A DNA stretch of 64,000 nucleotides from SIAJ01 sp963773845 (lineage in GTDB: Bacteria; Planctomycetota; Planctomycetia; Gemmatales; Gemmataceae), in contig CAVZCU010000010.1 in assembly GCA_963773845.1 (NCBI GenBank), positions 62,001 through 126,000 of the forward strand. Direction: 5' to 3'. Within the stretch, counting starts at the first letter, position 1. The number at the start of each line of letters is the position of its first letter. The position numbers were made by a program, and so were the translations under genes. Below, piece after piece: positions 16,616 through 26,481 of this stretch. A model generated the notes under the pieces. The model had not been told where the DNA came from. It searched no databases and was given only the letters and a program-made list of their open reading frames with translations.

Positions 16616-17968
16616 GTCCGTAAAACCGATCCGGCGGCGTCGAGCGCTGGCTGCATCAAAACAGTCGTCCGGCCATTGCAGCCAGCGCAGGACTTCCCGC
16701 AACCTTCCGACGATGTTGGCCAAACTGCCAAAGAGCTGCTGGGGACTGCGGTGAAACGAAGCCGCCAACTGCCGCAAGAGGGTGCCTCGTTCCAGCAACT
16801 GGGTCAGGATAAAGGCGATCTGCAACAAGTAGTAGTACGCCTTCCATTTCTCCGGGTCGGTGCTGTAGACGTGTTCCAGATTCGGGCCGTGATTCTTCTG
16901 ACGATTGAATCCCTCGTTCTCAATCTTCCATCGGGATCGTCCTCCTTCCTGGGCGATCAGGGCCACATTGGCTTTGCTCACCGAAAGATCGGTGATCCAG
17001 GCGAAGTACCGCACTTCGCCGCTTGGCAATTTCTCCGTGCATTCCAGAGCATGGAACGTCCATCGTCGCTTCTGATCGTCCTCATAGGACAGGTCATGCA
17101 CCCAGCGGTACACCTGTCGCGTCCCGTTGGGCAGCAGCATCTCGCGCACGTTTTCCGGGCACAGTTCCTTGAGCTTTTGGAATTCGGCCCACACGCTTGG
17201 CAGACGCCCTTCCTTAAGAGTCAGCACATACGACCAGTCATTGTCCTGGGTGATCTGCAAGACGCGGCCGCAGACGAACAGAGCATCACCGGCGACGACG
17301 ACGCGCAACTGCGGATAGTCGCTTTTGAACTTGGGCGCCAGGCGCTCGAACGCATTCAGTTCGCAATCTTGCTTGAACTGATCCGGATCGCGGGCCGAAC
17401 TGGCGTCCGCGTTCTCGATGAACTCGGTGCCGATGGAGATCGTGATGCCCGCCGGTCCCAAGAGCTTGGCCTCCAGGACTTGGTGGTAATAGAGCGTGCC
17501 GCTTTTGTGCTTGCGTTCGAGGCAATGGTCGCAATGCCGTTCGCGGAACGTAAACAAGCCAGTGCCATCGATCGGCACGACATAATGGCCGAGCAACCGC
17601 GCGTCTTCGAGAGCCCGCATGCGCAAGAGGCGTTGCACCATCTGCCAGCGGACCTGTGGAAACGCATGCCAAGCAACGTGGTCGAGAAAGTGATCGAGGG
17701 TATCATGGACCGGCAATGATTCCTGCTGGGTGTCCGCCAGTCGATTGAGGTTGGCTAGAGCGGCATCGGAAAAGTTGTCCAAGGCGAAGTCGAGTTGCCG
17801 GCGGCTGCCGAGTTGCAACACAAAGAGAAGCAGGCCGATCCAGGCGAGGAAGCGGGTTTCGTAGGTGATGGCATCGCGATCGCGGGTGTCAGGCAAGGCC
17901 TGCAGCCAGTCGTTCAACTCGGGAAAGAAGTGGCGAACGGTTTGGACGAACGCGTTGGCGACGATCAA
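16607..17968 (-). CDS. IS transposase, DDE type (IS4-like)
   Basis: About 453 residues from a TTG at 17968; a longer frame goes back to 18079 but overlaps the upstream gene. RNase H-fold DDE transposases cut and join the element ends. Candidate acidic residues are D in VPIDGTGLF, D in VAGDALFVCG and E in SRWKIENEGFN, the last resembling the Y-(2)-R-(3)-E-(6)-K-type IS4 signature. A Cys/His cluster ERHCDHCLERKHK lies after the first Asp. The TTG overlaps the stop of the upstream DUF6788-like gene as TTGA, suggesting translational coupling. No frame break, so the element may be active. Confidence 0.85.
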   Translation of the reverse strand: MIVANAFVQTVRHFFPELNDWLQALPDTRDRDAITYETRFLAWIGLLLFVLQLGSRRQLDFALDNFSDAALANLNRLADTQQESLPVHDTLDHFLDHVAWHAFPQVRWQMVQRLLRMRALEDARLLGHYVVPIDGTGLFTFRERHCDHCLERKHKSGTLYYHQVLEAKLLGPAGITISIGTEFIENADASSARDPDQFKQDCELNAFERLAPKFKSDYPQLRVVVAGDALFVCGRVLQITQDNDWSYVLTLKEGRLPSVWAEFQKLKELCPENVREMLLPNGTRQVYRWVHDLSYEDDQKRRWTFHALECTEKLPSGEVRYFAWITDLSVSKANVALIAQEGGRSRWKIENEGFNRQKNHGPNLEHVYSTDPEKWKAYYYLLQIAFILTQLLERGTLLRQLAASFHRSPQQLFGSLANIVGRLREVLRWLQWPDDCFDAASARRRRIGFTDTS

Positions 17969-18321
17969 GTCCGGCCGGCCCGGAGACGTTGGTGTCGGGT
18001 GTGCGTGCGGATCAAGGCCAGACTGAGCTGCTGGATTTCCTTCAGCAGGGTCTTGAGGCGACGGTGCTGCGCGATCCATGCGCGGACCTCCGGGACTAAA
18101 TCTTTGGGGACGTAGACGGTGCGGGTCTTGCCATCTTCCTTGAAGGTGACATGCTGCGAGTCATGGAGCGGGCCACCGTGATGGCAGCGACATTCGGGAC
18201 TGCCACAGCGATGGGAATAGAAACACAGGGACGCGGCAAGGACGGGCCCGGCGGCGGTCACCTTGCGGAGCCGGGCATCGAGCATGCGGCGAATGAGCGT
18301 GGGGTGATCGGGAGTGCGCAT
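17965..18321 (-). CDS. IS-associated DUF6788-like protein
   Basis: 118 residues. The core is SHRCGSPECRCHHGGPLH (about 36-53), with Cys39, Cys44 and Cys46 suggesting a small zinc site. It is followed by TFKEDGKTRTVYVPKDLVPEVRAWI and a C-terminal helix with RRLKTLLKEIQQ. This layout matches small proteins (DUF6788 from memory) found next to transposases and in phages. The function is unknown; DNA binding or control of transposition is a reasonable guess. It precedes the transposase with a 4-base TTGA overlap. Confidence 0.7.
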   Translation of the reverse strand: MRTPDHPTLIRRMLDARLRKVTAAGPVLAASLCFYSHRCGSPECRCHHGGPLHDSQHVTFKEDGKTRTVYVPKDLVPEVRAWIAQHRRLKTLLKEIQQLSLALIRTHTRHQRLRAGRT

Positions 18322-18408
18322 AGCGGCTCCTGGGAAGGTAGATAAGCAAAAGCACTTAGGCTTATCGGGAAAGTGGGAAAAAAATCAAGTGCGAACAGAA
18401 AGCAGGGA

Positions 18409-18495
18409 CGTTACAACCGGACCGGCAAACTTACCGAGGAATCCAGCGCCAAACTGGAGAAATGGCGCGAGCTAACACTGATTCCTTGCTGCTGA
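18409..18495 (+). pseudogene. Possible 3' part of the IS-interrupted gene
   Basis: An open 28-codon stretch ends TGKLTEESSAKLEKWREL plus seven residues and a TGA at 18493. It has no start and is on the same strand as the 16458 fragment. It looks like an amphipathic C-terminal helix. The link to the left fragment is inference. Confidence 0.28.
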
Positions 18496-18505
18496 CATCG
18501 CTCTG

Positions 18506-21500
18506 CTAATTCCCCGGCTCGAACGCCAGGTCCGCTTCGGGCGGGATTGCGACGGAAATGTCCAGCGGCGCTTCCCACAATCGGATAGTGCCGTCCCAGG
18601 AACTACTCGCCAGCAACGATCCATCCGGGCTGAAGGCCACACCAGTCACCCAATCTTTGTGACCTTTCAGCGTCAGCGATTCTTGAAAAGTCCGCATGTC
18701 GTACAGTTTGATAGTACGATCGCCGGCTGCATCCGCGAGTCGCTTGCCGTCCGGAGTGAAGCCGACTCCGGTCACAAAGTGAACGTGACCCTTGAGAATG
18801 CGCTCTTCGATGCCGGTCTCCATGTTCCAGATTCGAGTCGTGTTATCAATTGCGACCGATGCCAGTCGTTTACCATCGGGCGAAAAAGCAATGTTCGTGA
18901 CAGTCCCACCGTGGCCTGGAAACGTGCGTACCGGTTCCCCCGACTGTACATTCCAAACTCGAACCGTTTTGTCCTCTCCGCAGCTCACCAGTAAGTGGTC
19001 GTCTGGGCTAAAAGCAACTGCGAGTGTTCCGCTCTTGTGTCCTGCAGCCGTCCACAGTTTCGAACCGGTCGTTGATTTCCACATGCCGACTGGCCCACCT
19101 TTGTAGGCGATGGCAAGCTTGTCGCCTTTTTTGGAATAGGCGAGCCCCATGATCTCACCGCCAGCCGCCTCCCACGACCGGGGCGCGCTGCCATCGAGCG
19201 GCCAGATACAAACTTCACTGCTTGCCGCGGCAATTTCGCTCCCGTCCGGAGAGAAGGCGATTGCGCGAGCCGACTTGCCTTTGGCGTTCACTGGTCCAAC
19301 TCTTTTGCCACTGGCGACGTCCCAGACGGCGAGACCCGCCTCGGAACCGCCAGCGACCAATCGGCCATTTGGTGAAAACGCCACGCTTTCCATTTTGCCC
19401 GGTCCCATCAGCACCCGCGACTCGGCATCGCGAGTTGCATCCCAAACGCGGACCGTCCAATCGCCGCACGTCACGACCCGACTCCGCCCGTCCAAGAATG
19501 CCGCTGACATTACATCATTGGTATGGCCGCGAAAAACTCGTTCGAGCTGCCAGGATTTCGGGTCCATTCCGCCCGATGTGTCCCAAATACGAGCGGTCTG
19601 ATCCAGGCTTGCTGTCAACATGCGCTTGCCGTCGGGACTGAACGCAATGGACCAAACCCGACCGCTGTGAAGTTCAATCTCGCCGGCCGCTTTCAGTGAG
19701 TCGGCACGCCAAACATGGATCCAGCCCGATTCGTCGCCGGTCACGATGAACCGACCATCGGGCGATAGAGTGACGCCCCACGATTCACCCTTATGCGGCG
19801 ACGATCGGGCGATTTGCTTTCGCGTTCCTAAATCCCAGGGCGCAATCGACTGTCCCAACCCGTGCTGTACAGCTTTTGGCCATCCGCCGAGAAACAAAGA
19901 CTGGAGACTTCGTCCGCATTGTCTCCCGCCGGAACAGCCAACCGGCCAACCTCGGTGCCGGATTCGACATCGTACACAAGGATCAATCCGCTCCGCGTAC
20001 CGAGGGCGATCTTCCTACCGTCTCGCGAGATCGTATGACCCCTGAGATTGACTCCTGCGATCGACCAAGCTCGAACCGTTTTTCCAGTTTCTGAGTCCCA
20101 GACGTGGACGGACCCGTTCGATAGAAACGAAATCACTCGAGTTCCGTTCGGCAGAAAGCTTGCTTGCGCGTGCAACTTCGCCCCGTGCTTATCGTAGATG
20201 AGCAGTTCGGTTCCCGATTGAAGGTCGTACACACAAATGAGCCCATTATCGAGTCCGACGACCGCCCGTTTGCGGTCGGGGCTGACATCGAGCGTGCCAA
20301 CATAATCGCTCGTTCGAATCAAACGCAATTCGGATGAGCACAAGTGAGCCACATATCGCCATTCCCATTGCCGTCGGGCCGGATCAGAGTCCGCCAGTTC
20401 GCGGAGCGATTTTAAGACCATATTGTCTTGCCATGCCCTATGCGCCAGGTCCGTTTGCCGCGCATATTTTTGATCGGCTGATTCTTCCAGCGCTGCAGCC
20501 TTTTCATTGAGGGCGGTCTGCCGATCGGCGAGTGCGATCGCGGTTTGTTGCCAGAGCACCACGGCCCCGCCACCAAGCAAGCTGATCAGGACTGCCAGCG
20601 CCAGGAATCCGTAGGCTGCCGCCAGCGCCGGCTTCCGCCGGGCCCATTTCGACAGCCGTTCGAATGGACCTGCAGGTCGGGCTGTTACCGGCTCGCCGCG
20701 CGTGAATCGGGCCAGATCATCCGCCAGTGCCGCTGCGGTCGGATAGCGATCGACGGCGGCCTTCTCAAGACACTTCAAACAGATACGTTCCAGGTCGCGC
20801 GGCAATTCGCGGAGGAGCCGCCGCGGCGAGAGGGGAGTTGCCTCATTGACCTGCCGCAATATGGCCCAGGTGTCGGTGCCGCGAAATGGACGCTGGCCGG
20901 TGGCAGTTTCATACAGAATGACGCCGAGGGCCCACACATCGGTCGGAGGACTTGCAAATTTGGCTTCGCCTTTCGCTTGTTCGGGCGCCATGTAAGCCGG
21001 AGTGCCGATGACTGCTCCCGTGCGAGTCAGATCGCCATCGGCTTCGTCCCGCTTGGCCAAGCCGAAATCGGTCACCTTGGGTTCGCCGTGTTCGTCGAAC
21101 AAGACGTTAGCTGCCTTGAGATCGCGGTGGACAATGCCGCCATTATGGGCGGCCTGGACGCCGCGAGCGAGTTTCTCGACCAGTATCGCCGCGTCGCGGG
21201 GTGCAAAGCGTTCTGTTTTGAGTCGCGCCGATAACGTGCCTCCAGGCAGATATTCGAGCGCCATATGCGGCCGGCCATCGTACTCGCCATAGTCGAAGAT
21301 CTGCACGACATTTGGATGCCGAATCGCCGCGACCGCCTCGGCTTCGGCCAGAAACCGGATCAAGTGTTTCGAATCGGCACGCCCGGATCCCAGAACCATC
21401 TTCAGAGCAACCACGCGGTTCAGCCTCAGATGACGGGCCCGATAGACGACCCCCATGCCGCCATGCCCGAGTTCACCTTGAATCTCGTAGCCCGGTATCG

Positions 21501-21630
21501 GCTCGGGCAGCGCAGTGAACAACGGAGTCGGCGTATACAGGCCGGTCGTGGATGGAGTCGAACCCTGCGAAAGGCCCGTATCATCAACGCCTTCGATCTT
21601 GGCGCCTATCGAGGATCCGTGGGCTGGCAT
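18506..21630 (-). CDS. Transmembrane Ser/Thr protein kinase with WD40 repeats, one frame break
   Basis: About 1,041 residues. A Pkn2-type kinase domain (about 48-310) has Gly loop GELGHGGMGVVY, catalytic Lys77, HRDLKAAN at 168-175, DFG 188-190 and APE within YMAPEQ, so it should be active. A membrane span covers about 338-360. A short coiled coil with ADRQTALNEKAAALEE follows, then about 14 WD40 blades ending in typical HKDWVTGVAFSPDGSLLASS repeats. ATG 21630 follows GAGGAAG. The frame breaks at 19838-19841, best explained by one C missing in SRLRPWDLG. This architecture is common in planctomycetes; ligand and targets are unknown. It follows the isomerase-like gene by 20 bp. Confidence 0.9.
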
Positions 21631-21650
21631 GACTTCCTCATTGGTGTGAG

Positions 21651-22559
21651 CTAACCGATAAACTGCGCCAGAAATCTTCGACTCTGTCGAAGTGAGCGCT
21701 TTCGGTTCTCCAGCGAGCCTTCGAAGGCGCGATCCTCCACTTCCACGCAGACGGCTTCCGAATAGCCCGCGTCGCTGAGTGCGGAAAAGAACTGTCCCCA
21801 ATTCACGTCCCCCAGGCCGGGGATCTTCGGAGTGTACCAGCCGAGACCGAGGCTGCCCACGTCATAGATCTGATCGGCATCGATTCGCGTGTCCTTGGCG
21901 TGAACGTGAACAAAGTGCTTGCTAAATTCGCGAATCGCCCGGACATAATCGATGTGTTGAAACACGAGATGCGAGGGATCGAAATTCAAGCCTAGCGTCC
22001 CGTCCGGAAATTCGGCAAACAGCCGTCGCCAGATCGCTGGGCTGACCGCCACATTCTTTCCGCCCGGCCATTCATCGTTACTAAAGAGCATCGGGCAATT
22101 CTCGATGCCAATCTTCACTCGTGCGGCCGTCGCCGCGGCAATGATTCCCGGCCAAATCTCACGAACCATTGGCCAGTTGTCATCAATGGACTTAGTCCAG
22201 TCGCGGCCAATAAACGTGTTGACCACGCCCACGCCGAGCAACGACGCCGCTTGAATGACTTTCTTCAAGTGGTCGACCACAAACGCGCGATGGCTGGCGT
22301 CCGGATCGAGCGGATTCGGATAGTAGCCAAGGCCCGAGATGGATACGCCGAGGGACTGACACCGCTCGCGAATTCGGTCCGCATGGTCGTCGGTGAGCGA
22401 TGTCACCTCCACGTGCGTAACCCCCGCATAGCGCCGGGTCGCGTCACCGGGTGGCCAGCACATCAGTTCGACGCAGGCGAATCCTTCATCAGCCGCGAAC
22501 GCGAGCACATCGTCCAACGGCAACTCGGGCAAGATGGCGCTGACGAAGCCGAGTTTCAT
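21651..22559 (-). CDS. Sugar phosphate isomerase/epimerase-like protein (xylose isomerase TIM barrel)
   Basis: 302 residues in a TIM-barrel fold of the AP_endonuc_2 superfamily. Metal-ligand candidates are E in IGIENCPML, D and H in LNFDPSHLVF, H in HVHAKDTR and E in VCVEVEDRAF, the usual order in this family. Such enzymes isomerise or epimerise keto-sugars and inositol derivatives in the cytosol; the substrate cannot be set. Planctomycetes have many copies. The stop lies 20 bp before the kinase start on the same strand, suggesting co-transcription. Divergent from the glycosyltransferase at 22612. Confidence 0.88.
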   Translation of the reverse strand: MKLGFVSAILPELPLDDVLAFAADEGFACVELMCWPPGDATRRYAGVTHVEVTSLTDDHADRIRERCQSLGVSISGLGYYPNPLDPDASHRAFVVDHLKKVIQAASLLGVGVVNTFIGRDWTKSIDDNWPMVREIWPGIIAAATAARVKIGIENCPMLFSNDEWPGGKNVAVSPAIWRRLFAEFPDGTLGLNFDPSHLVFQHIDYVRAIREFSKHFVHVHAKDTRIDADQIYDVGSLGLGWYTPKIPGLGDVNWGQFFSALSDAGYSEAVCVEVEDRAFEGSLENRKRSLRQSRRFLAQFIG

Positions 22560-22611
22560 GGTTATCTCCCCACCGGTTCAAATGACCCGTTGTCCGCAGC
22601 GGAGCCGGTTG

Positions 22612-24221
22612 ATGCCATTAGATGATCAAAATAGGAAATCGCTCAATAACCAGGGCGATTGGAAAGGATGGGAAAGTCAGCACCTTACCCAACTTCACCG
22701 GGCGACGGCGATCCTCATCGCATTCGGCGTCTTTTGGCGCATCACGCGCTACTTGATGGCCATGCCAATTTGGGGCGACGAGGCCATGCTCCTCATTAAT
22801 TACCAGACGCGCGACTATGCCGACGTTTTCGGACCAATCAACTACTGCCAGATTGCCCCGCTCCTTTTTCATTGGGCCGAGATAGCCGCATTGCATCTGT
22901 TCGGCCCGTCCGAATGGGCAGTGCGCCTGCCCGCATTGCTCGGTTCACTCGCCGCGCTCAGCTTGTTCGGCTTCCTGGCACGACTCACGCTGTCGCCGCT
23001 CCCGCGCATGATCGCGATCGGCATCTTAGCGGTTGCGATCTGGCCGGCGACGACCGGATCGCTGGTGAAACCCTATTCCTGGGACCTGCTCTTTAGCGTC
23101 GCGATTCTCTTACCCTTCGCCGCCTGGCGCAAACAACGCGATCGCCGTTGGCCGCTCATCGTTTTGTGCGTGCTGGCCCCCATTGCTTTGACCGCATCCT
23201 ATCCGGCTGTTTTCGTTGCCGGCGCAGTCGGTCTGACGATGACCCCTTGGATCATTCAATTGGGCAACCGCCGCCAAATCGCACTGCTCGTGTTGTATCA
23301 CTTGCTGGTTGCATCCACGTTTCTGTTGCACTACGAATTCGTAGGCCGGCCGCATCTCCATTCCGTGACCTACGGGATTTCAACGGCCAATGGCATGGAC
23401 CATTTTTGGCAGAACGCTTTCCCGCCAACCCATGCCGGCCAACTGCTCGTCTGGCTGCCGAGCACGCTCGCCGGCGAGATCGCCGCCTATCCGATCGGTT
23501 CGCAGCGCGGCGGGAGCCTGATCACCGTTGTTCTTTGCGCAATCGGGGCGTGGGTTATTTGGCGCAGTGCGAGCGCGAATTGTTGGCGGTCATGTTTGCA
23601 AGTCTCGGGCTGTGGCTCGTTGCTGCCGCTCTACACAAGTATCCGATCGGGCCGTGCCGATTGGGGCAACAAGCGGCGCCCATGTATTGCCTTCTGGCCG
23701 GAATCGGTGTCGCGGAACTGTTTCGGCGTCGAGTGAATGTCGAGCATGCGCGACGCGGAATCGCATCCGTGGTGGCATTGCTCATACTCATCGGCATCGG
23801 GGGTATGACTCGCGACTTGGTTCATCCCTATCGAGATCGCGAAGCCCGCGATTCGCGGAACGCCGTGCGCGATCTGCTGAGAATGGCGGATGCTCCCATC
23901 CTGGTTGGACAATCGCGTTCGGAAGTTCGCAGCGCCACCGTCCGGTATTATTTAGCCGCCCACGCGCAACAAATTCGCTGGATTGACTCGGACAATTGGT
24001 CCGGCGCGCTGCAGCACGAGCCGATCGTTTGGGTTGTGGTCTGTTCGCCGCCACTTGTTGCCAACGAAGAAACCATGCTCGCGCGAAAACTGTCCTCAGC
24101 CGGTGGCGAATGGAAGTGCGTCGATCATCGATGGGCGGATGTGACCGGCAAAGGCCCACCAGCACGGCCGACCTTTCGTGCGTATCGATTTGTACGACAA
24201 GTGACGGAACCGGAACCGTAA
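22612..24221 (+). CDS. GT39-like membrane glycosyltransferase, one frame break
   Basis: About 536 residues. After a charged N-terminus the first loop has MPIWGDEAMLL, matching the Asp-Glu motif of ArnT/PMT (GT39) enzymes that take sugars from a polyprenyl phosphate on the outer face of the membrane. Around ten hydrophobic spans follow, e.g. VRLPALLGSLAALSLFGFLA and IVLCVLAPIALTA. A soluble tail of about 130 residues ends the protein. The frame breaks near 23560-23575 (one base lost), after which the second frame continues ELLAVMFASLGLWLVAA. ATG 22612 follows GGAG. The acceptor is unknown. Confidence 0.82.
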
Positions 24222-24308
24222 TCGCTCAGTCCGGATCTCGGGTTCAAAAAGACGAGCCCGACTTGCCAACGAAGAGACGTTCAGCCTTTGCGGGCGCTTC
24301 AGGATTCG

Positions 24309-25337
24309 TTATTTTCGCTGCGAAATCACCTGATCGGCGAAACGTTCCATCTCTTCCAGTTGCGGGCTGCATTGGAGCAATAGCAAGTCGACTCCCGCTT
24401 TCTCAAAGGCGGCAACTCGATCGGCTACCTGGCTAACCGTGCCGACCAGGCCAGCGCGAAGGCCGCGATTGGACACCGAGTAATCTTCGAGCGACACGCG
24501 CTGTTCGAGTTGCGTGCCGGCAAGCCATTGCTGATAGTTGTGATACCCCGCCGCCGATGCCTTCACGTCCGTAATCCGGGCCAGTTCCTCTTGCGCTTCG
24601 GCTTCCGTCGGCCGCACGATCGAATACGCCGCCACACCGTAGATCATGGGCGGCAGTCCGAACTTCTCACGACGTTCGCGCATGTCGGCGATCTTGGCCG
24701 CAATGCGCTCGGGAGGGTCGCCGTGCATCACATAGGCATCGCACTTTTTGGCGATGAGGTTCTTGGCGGCCTCCGACTCGCCGCCAGCATAGATCACGGG
24801 CCGTGGCCGCGTCACCGGCTTCGGCTGCAGTATCGAATCTTGCACTTGATAATAGCGGCCCTCGTAGTTGACGTGATCGCGCGTCCAGAGTTGATCGACG
24901 ACATCCAGCCATTCGCTGGTGCGGGCATAGCGATCGTCGTGTTGCTCGAAGGACACGCCATATTTCTGCGCCTCATCCTTCCACCACGACGAAACGACAT
25001 TGAGCGACAACCGCCCGCCGCCGCCGATCTGATCGATATTCGCCGCTTGCTTGGCCAAGAGGGCGGGGTTATGAAACGTGGGCCGCACGGCGACCATGTA
25101 TTCGAGCCGCTCGGTTACGGCAGTGAGTGCCGCGGCCGTTGACCAGGCATCGAGCGATGGGGCGGCTTCCCCCTTGATGTCATTCAAGTTCAATTCGGCG
25201 ACAAGCGTGAGGTCGTAGCCGATCTGTTCGCTCCGGCGGGCGAGGCGTTTGACATATTCCCACGTCGCGGCCATGCCTTCATCTTCGACATTGCGAAGCC
25301 AGCCGCCGAACACGGGCATCCAGTAACCGTAGCGCAT
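24309..25337 (-). CDS. LLM-class flavin-dependent monooxygenase (SsuD/SfnG-like)
   Basis: 342 residues in the bacterial luciferase-like TIM barrel that uses FMNH2 and O2. N-terminal RYGYWMPVFGGWLRNV resembles dimethylsulfone monooxygenase SfnG, and LSLNVVSSWW, HDDRYARTSEWLDVV and PRPVIYAGGESEAAKN are the usual alkanesulfonate monooxygenase segments with flavin-phosphate contacts. The likely role is sulfur scavenging from organosulfonates or sulfones under sulfate limitation. No flavin reductase or transporter gene lies beside it, so the pathway is not confirmed. Convergent with the glycosyltransferase gene. Confidence 0.88.
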   Translation of the reverse strand: MRYGYWMPVFGGWLRNVEDEGMAATWEYVKRLARRSEQIGYDLTLVAELNLNDIKGEAAPSLDAWSTAAALTAVTERLEYMVAVRPTFHNPALLAKQAANIDQIGGGGRLSLNVVSSWWKDEAQKYGVSFEQHDDRYARTSEWLDVVDQLWTRDHVNYEGRYYQVQDSILQPKPVTRPRPVIYAGGESEAAKNLIAKKCDAYVMHGDPPERIAAKIADMRERREKFGLPPMIYGVAAYSIVRPTEAEAQEELARITDVKASAAGYHNYQQWLAGTQLEQRVSLEDYSVSNRGLRAGLVGTVSQVADRVAAFEKAGVDLLLLQCSPQLEEMERFADQVISQRK

Positions 25338-25356
25338 GAGCTGCTCGCAATTCTTT

Positions 25357-25415
25357 TAGCGGAAGTCGTCAGAATTCCGCCAAGAGCTGAACGGAAGTCT
25401 GGCGACTTCCGCTAC
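25357..25415. repeat. Dispersed palindromic repeat, family A, copy 2
   Basis: Unit 25357-25379 and inverted unit 25392-25415, the latter reading CGGAAGTCTGGCGACTTCCG. Together they can form a hairpin of about 22 bp with mismatches. Lies between two minus-strand genes. Confidence 0.75.
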
Positions 25416-25436
25416 CAATGCTTCGTCCGATTTCTA

Positions 25437-26481
25437 TCACGGGGCTGCGTCCCAGACCTCCGCGTCGGGGAAGTGCAGGTCAGCGTGCCTGGCCTGCCGC
25501 GCGCGTGAGCCGACTAGCGAACGCCGTTCCAGATAATCGACGAGTCGAGCGAACGGATCGAAGCCGATCACGTTGACCGCATCGGCGACGAAGTTGGATA
25601 GCGCGTTAATGTCGTAGTAGACCAGCTTGCCGTCGCGATCGTCGATCATGTACTCAATGCCGCCGAGATCAATCTCCGCCTCCCGGACAATTGTTTCACA
25701 CGCTTGAATCACCTCATTGGGCGGCGTATAGCCCTCAACCTTGAGGCCAGTTTTCGGCGCATCCACCGGGCACGCGGTTCGGGTCAATTCGACGCCGTCG
25801 CTCCGTTGACAAATGTCCGCTGGACAAAGATTGAACGTGTCGCCCGGGGTCCAAATCTTGATGGCGTAAAGATACCGACCACCCATCAGCTCGACCCGAA
25901 CGATTTGTCGATTCCGGGCCGGTACGAACTCCTGAACGAGAGCCGTGTGATCGATGCCGAAATTGAGCCGATCCTCGTCGGCCGCCCGCGTGAGGTCGTC
26001 CGGATTATCGAAGCGAACGATGCCAGCGCCGCTGCCGCCGATGTTCGCTTTCACGACGACCGGGAAGCGCAGTCCGTCGGCCGCGGCGACTGCTTTCGAG
26101 CGATGGTTAACAACTCGCGACCGCGGATAGTGCAGATTCAAAGACTGCAGGAGAGTCAATTGCCGGGCCTTCGACGTTTCGATTGCAAACGCGCCGAGCC
26201 CATTGACCACCGGAACGCGCAGACGATTGAGATGCGCCAGGAAACTCAGCGTGAAAAAGGTCCCTTGAACGCCGTCGCGAAGATAGGCCGACGGGCTCAT
26301 CCGATTGAAGACGAGCGAATACGGGCAGGACCGTTCCGAGGGATCGTAGCAATGGGCGCGGATCGAGTCGCACGTAGGGGATCTCCCGGCGATCCAGCTC
26401 GGCAAACACCGGGCGAAACCAATCCGGGTGCTCGTGATAAATCGCGATCGGCTTGCGGTCGGAGCGAGGCACGGAAATCAT
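25437..26481 (-). CDS. RimK-type ATP-grasp ligase-like protein, one frame break
   Basis: About 348 residues. ATP-grasp ligases form amide bonds through an acyl-phosphate. Domain order: an N-terminal domain with AIYHEHPDWFRPVFAELDR, the hinge strand FPVVVKANIGGSGAGI (ATP-binding Lys and Gly loop), and the Mg-binding end MIDDRDGKLVYYDINALSN with Asp/Asn ligands. The frame breaks at 26359-26362, where one extra C would explain it. Start ATG 26481 overlaps the stop of the upstream gene as ATGA, so the two are translationally coupled. Substrate unknown; RimK, glutathione-synthase-like and peptide-modifying ligases share this fold. Confidence 0.82.

Larger units (their letters stand above)
16607..18321 (-). 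mobile_element. Insertion sequence with DUF6788-like gene and transposase
   Basis: Minimum extent of a two-gene element. I could not identify terminal inverted repeats or a target duplication by eye. The true ends probably lie near 16610 and between 18330 and 18410. The GATAAGC/GCTTATC pair at 18341-18366 is near the right end. Confidence 0.75.

Noticed and set aside
16589..17719. 376-codon plus-strand frame
   Set aside because: Antisense to the transposase, whose protein motifs are clear.
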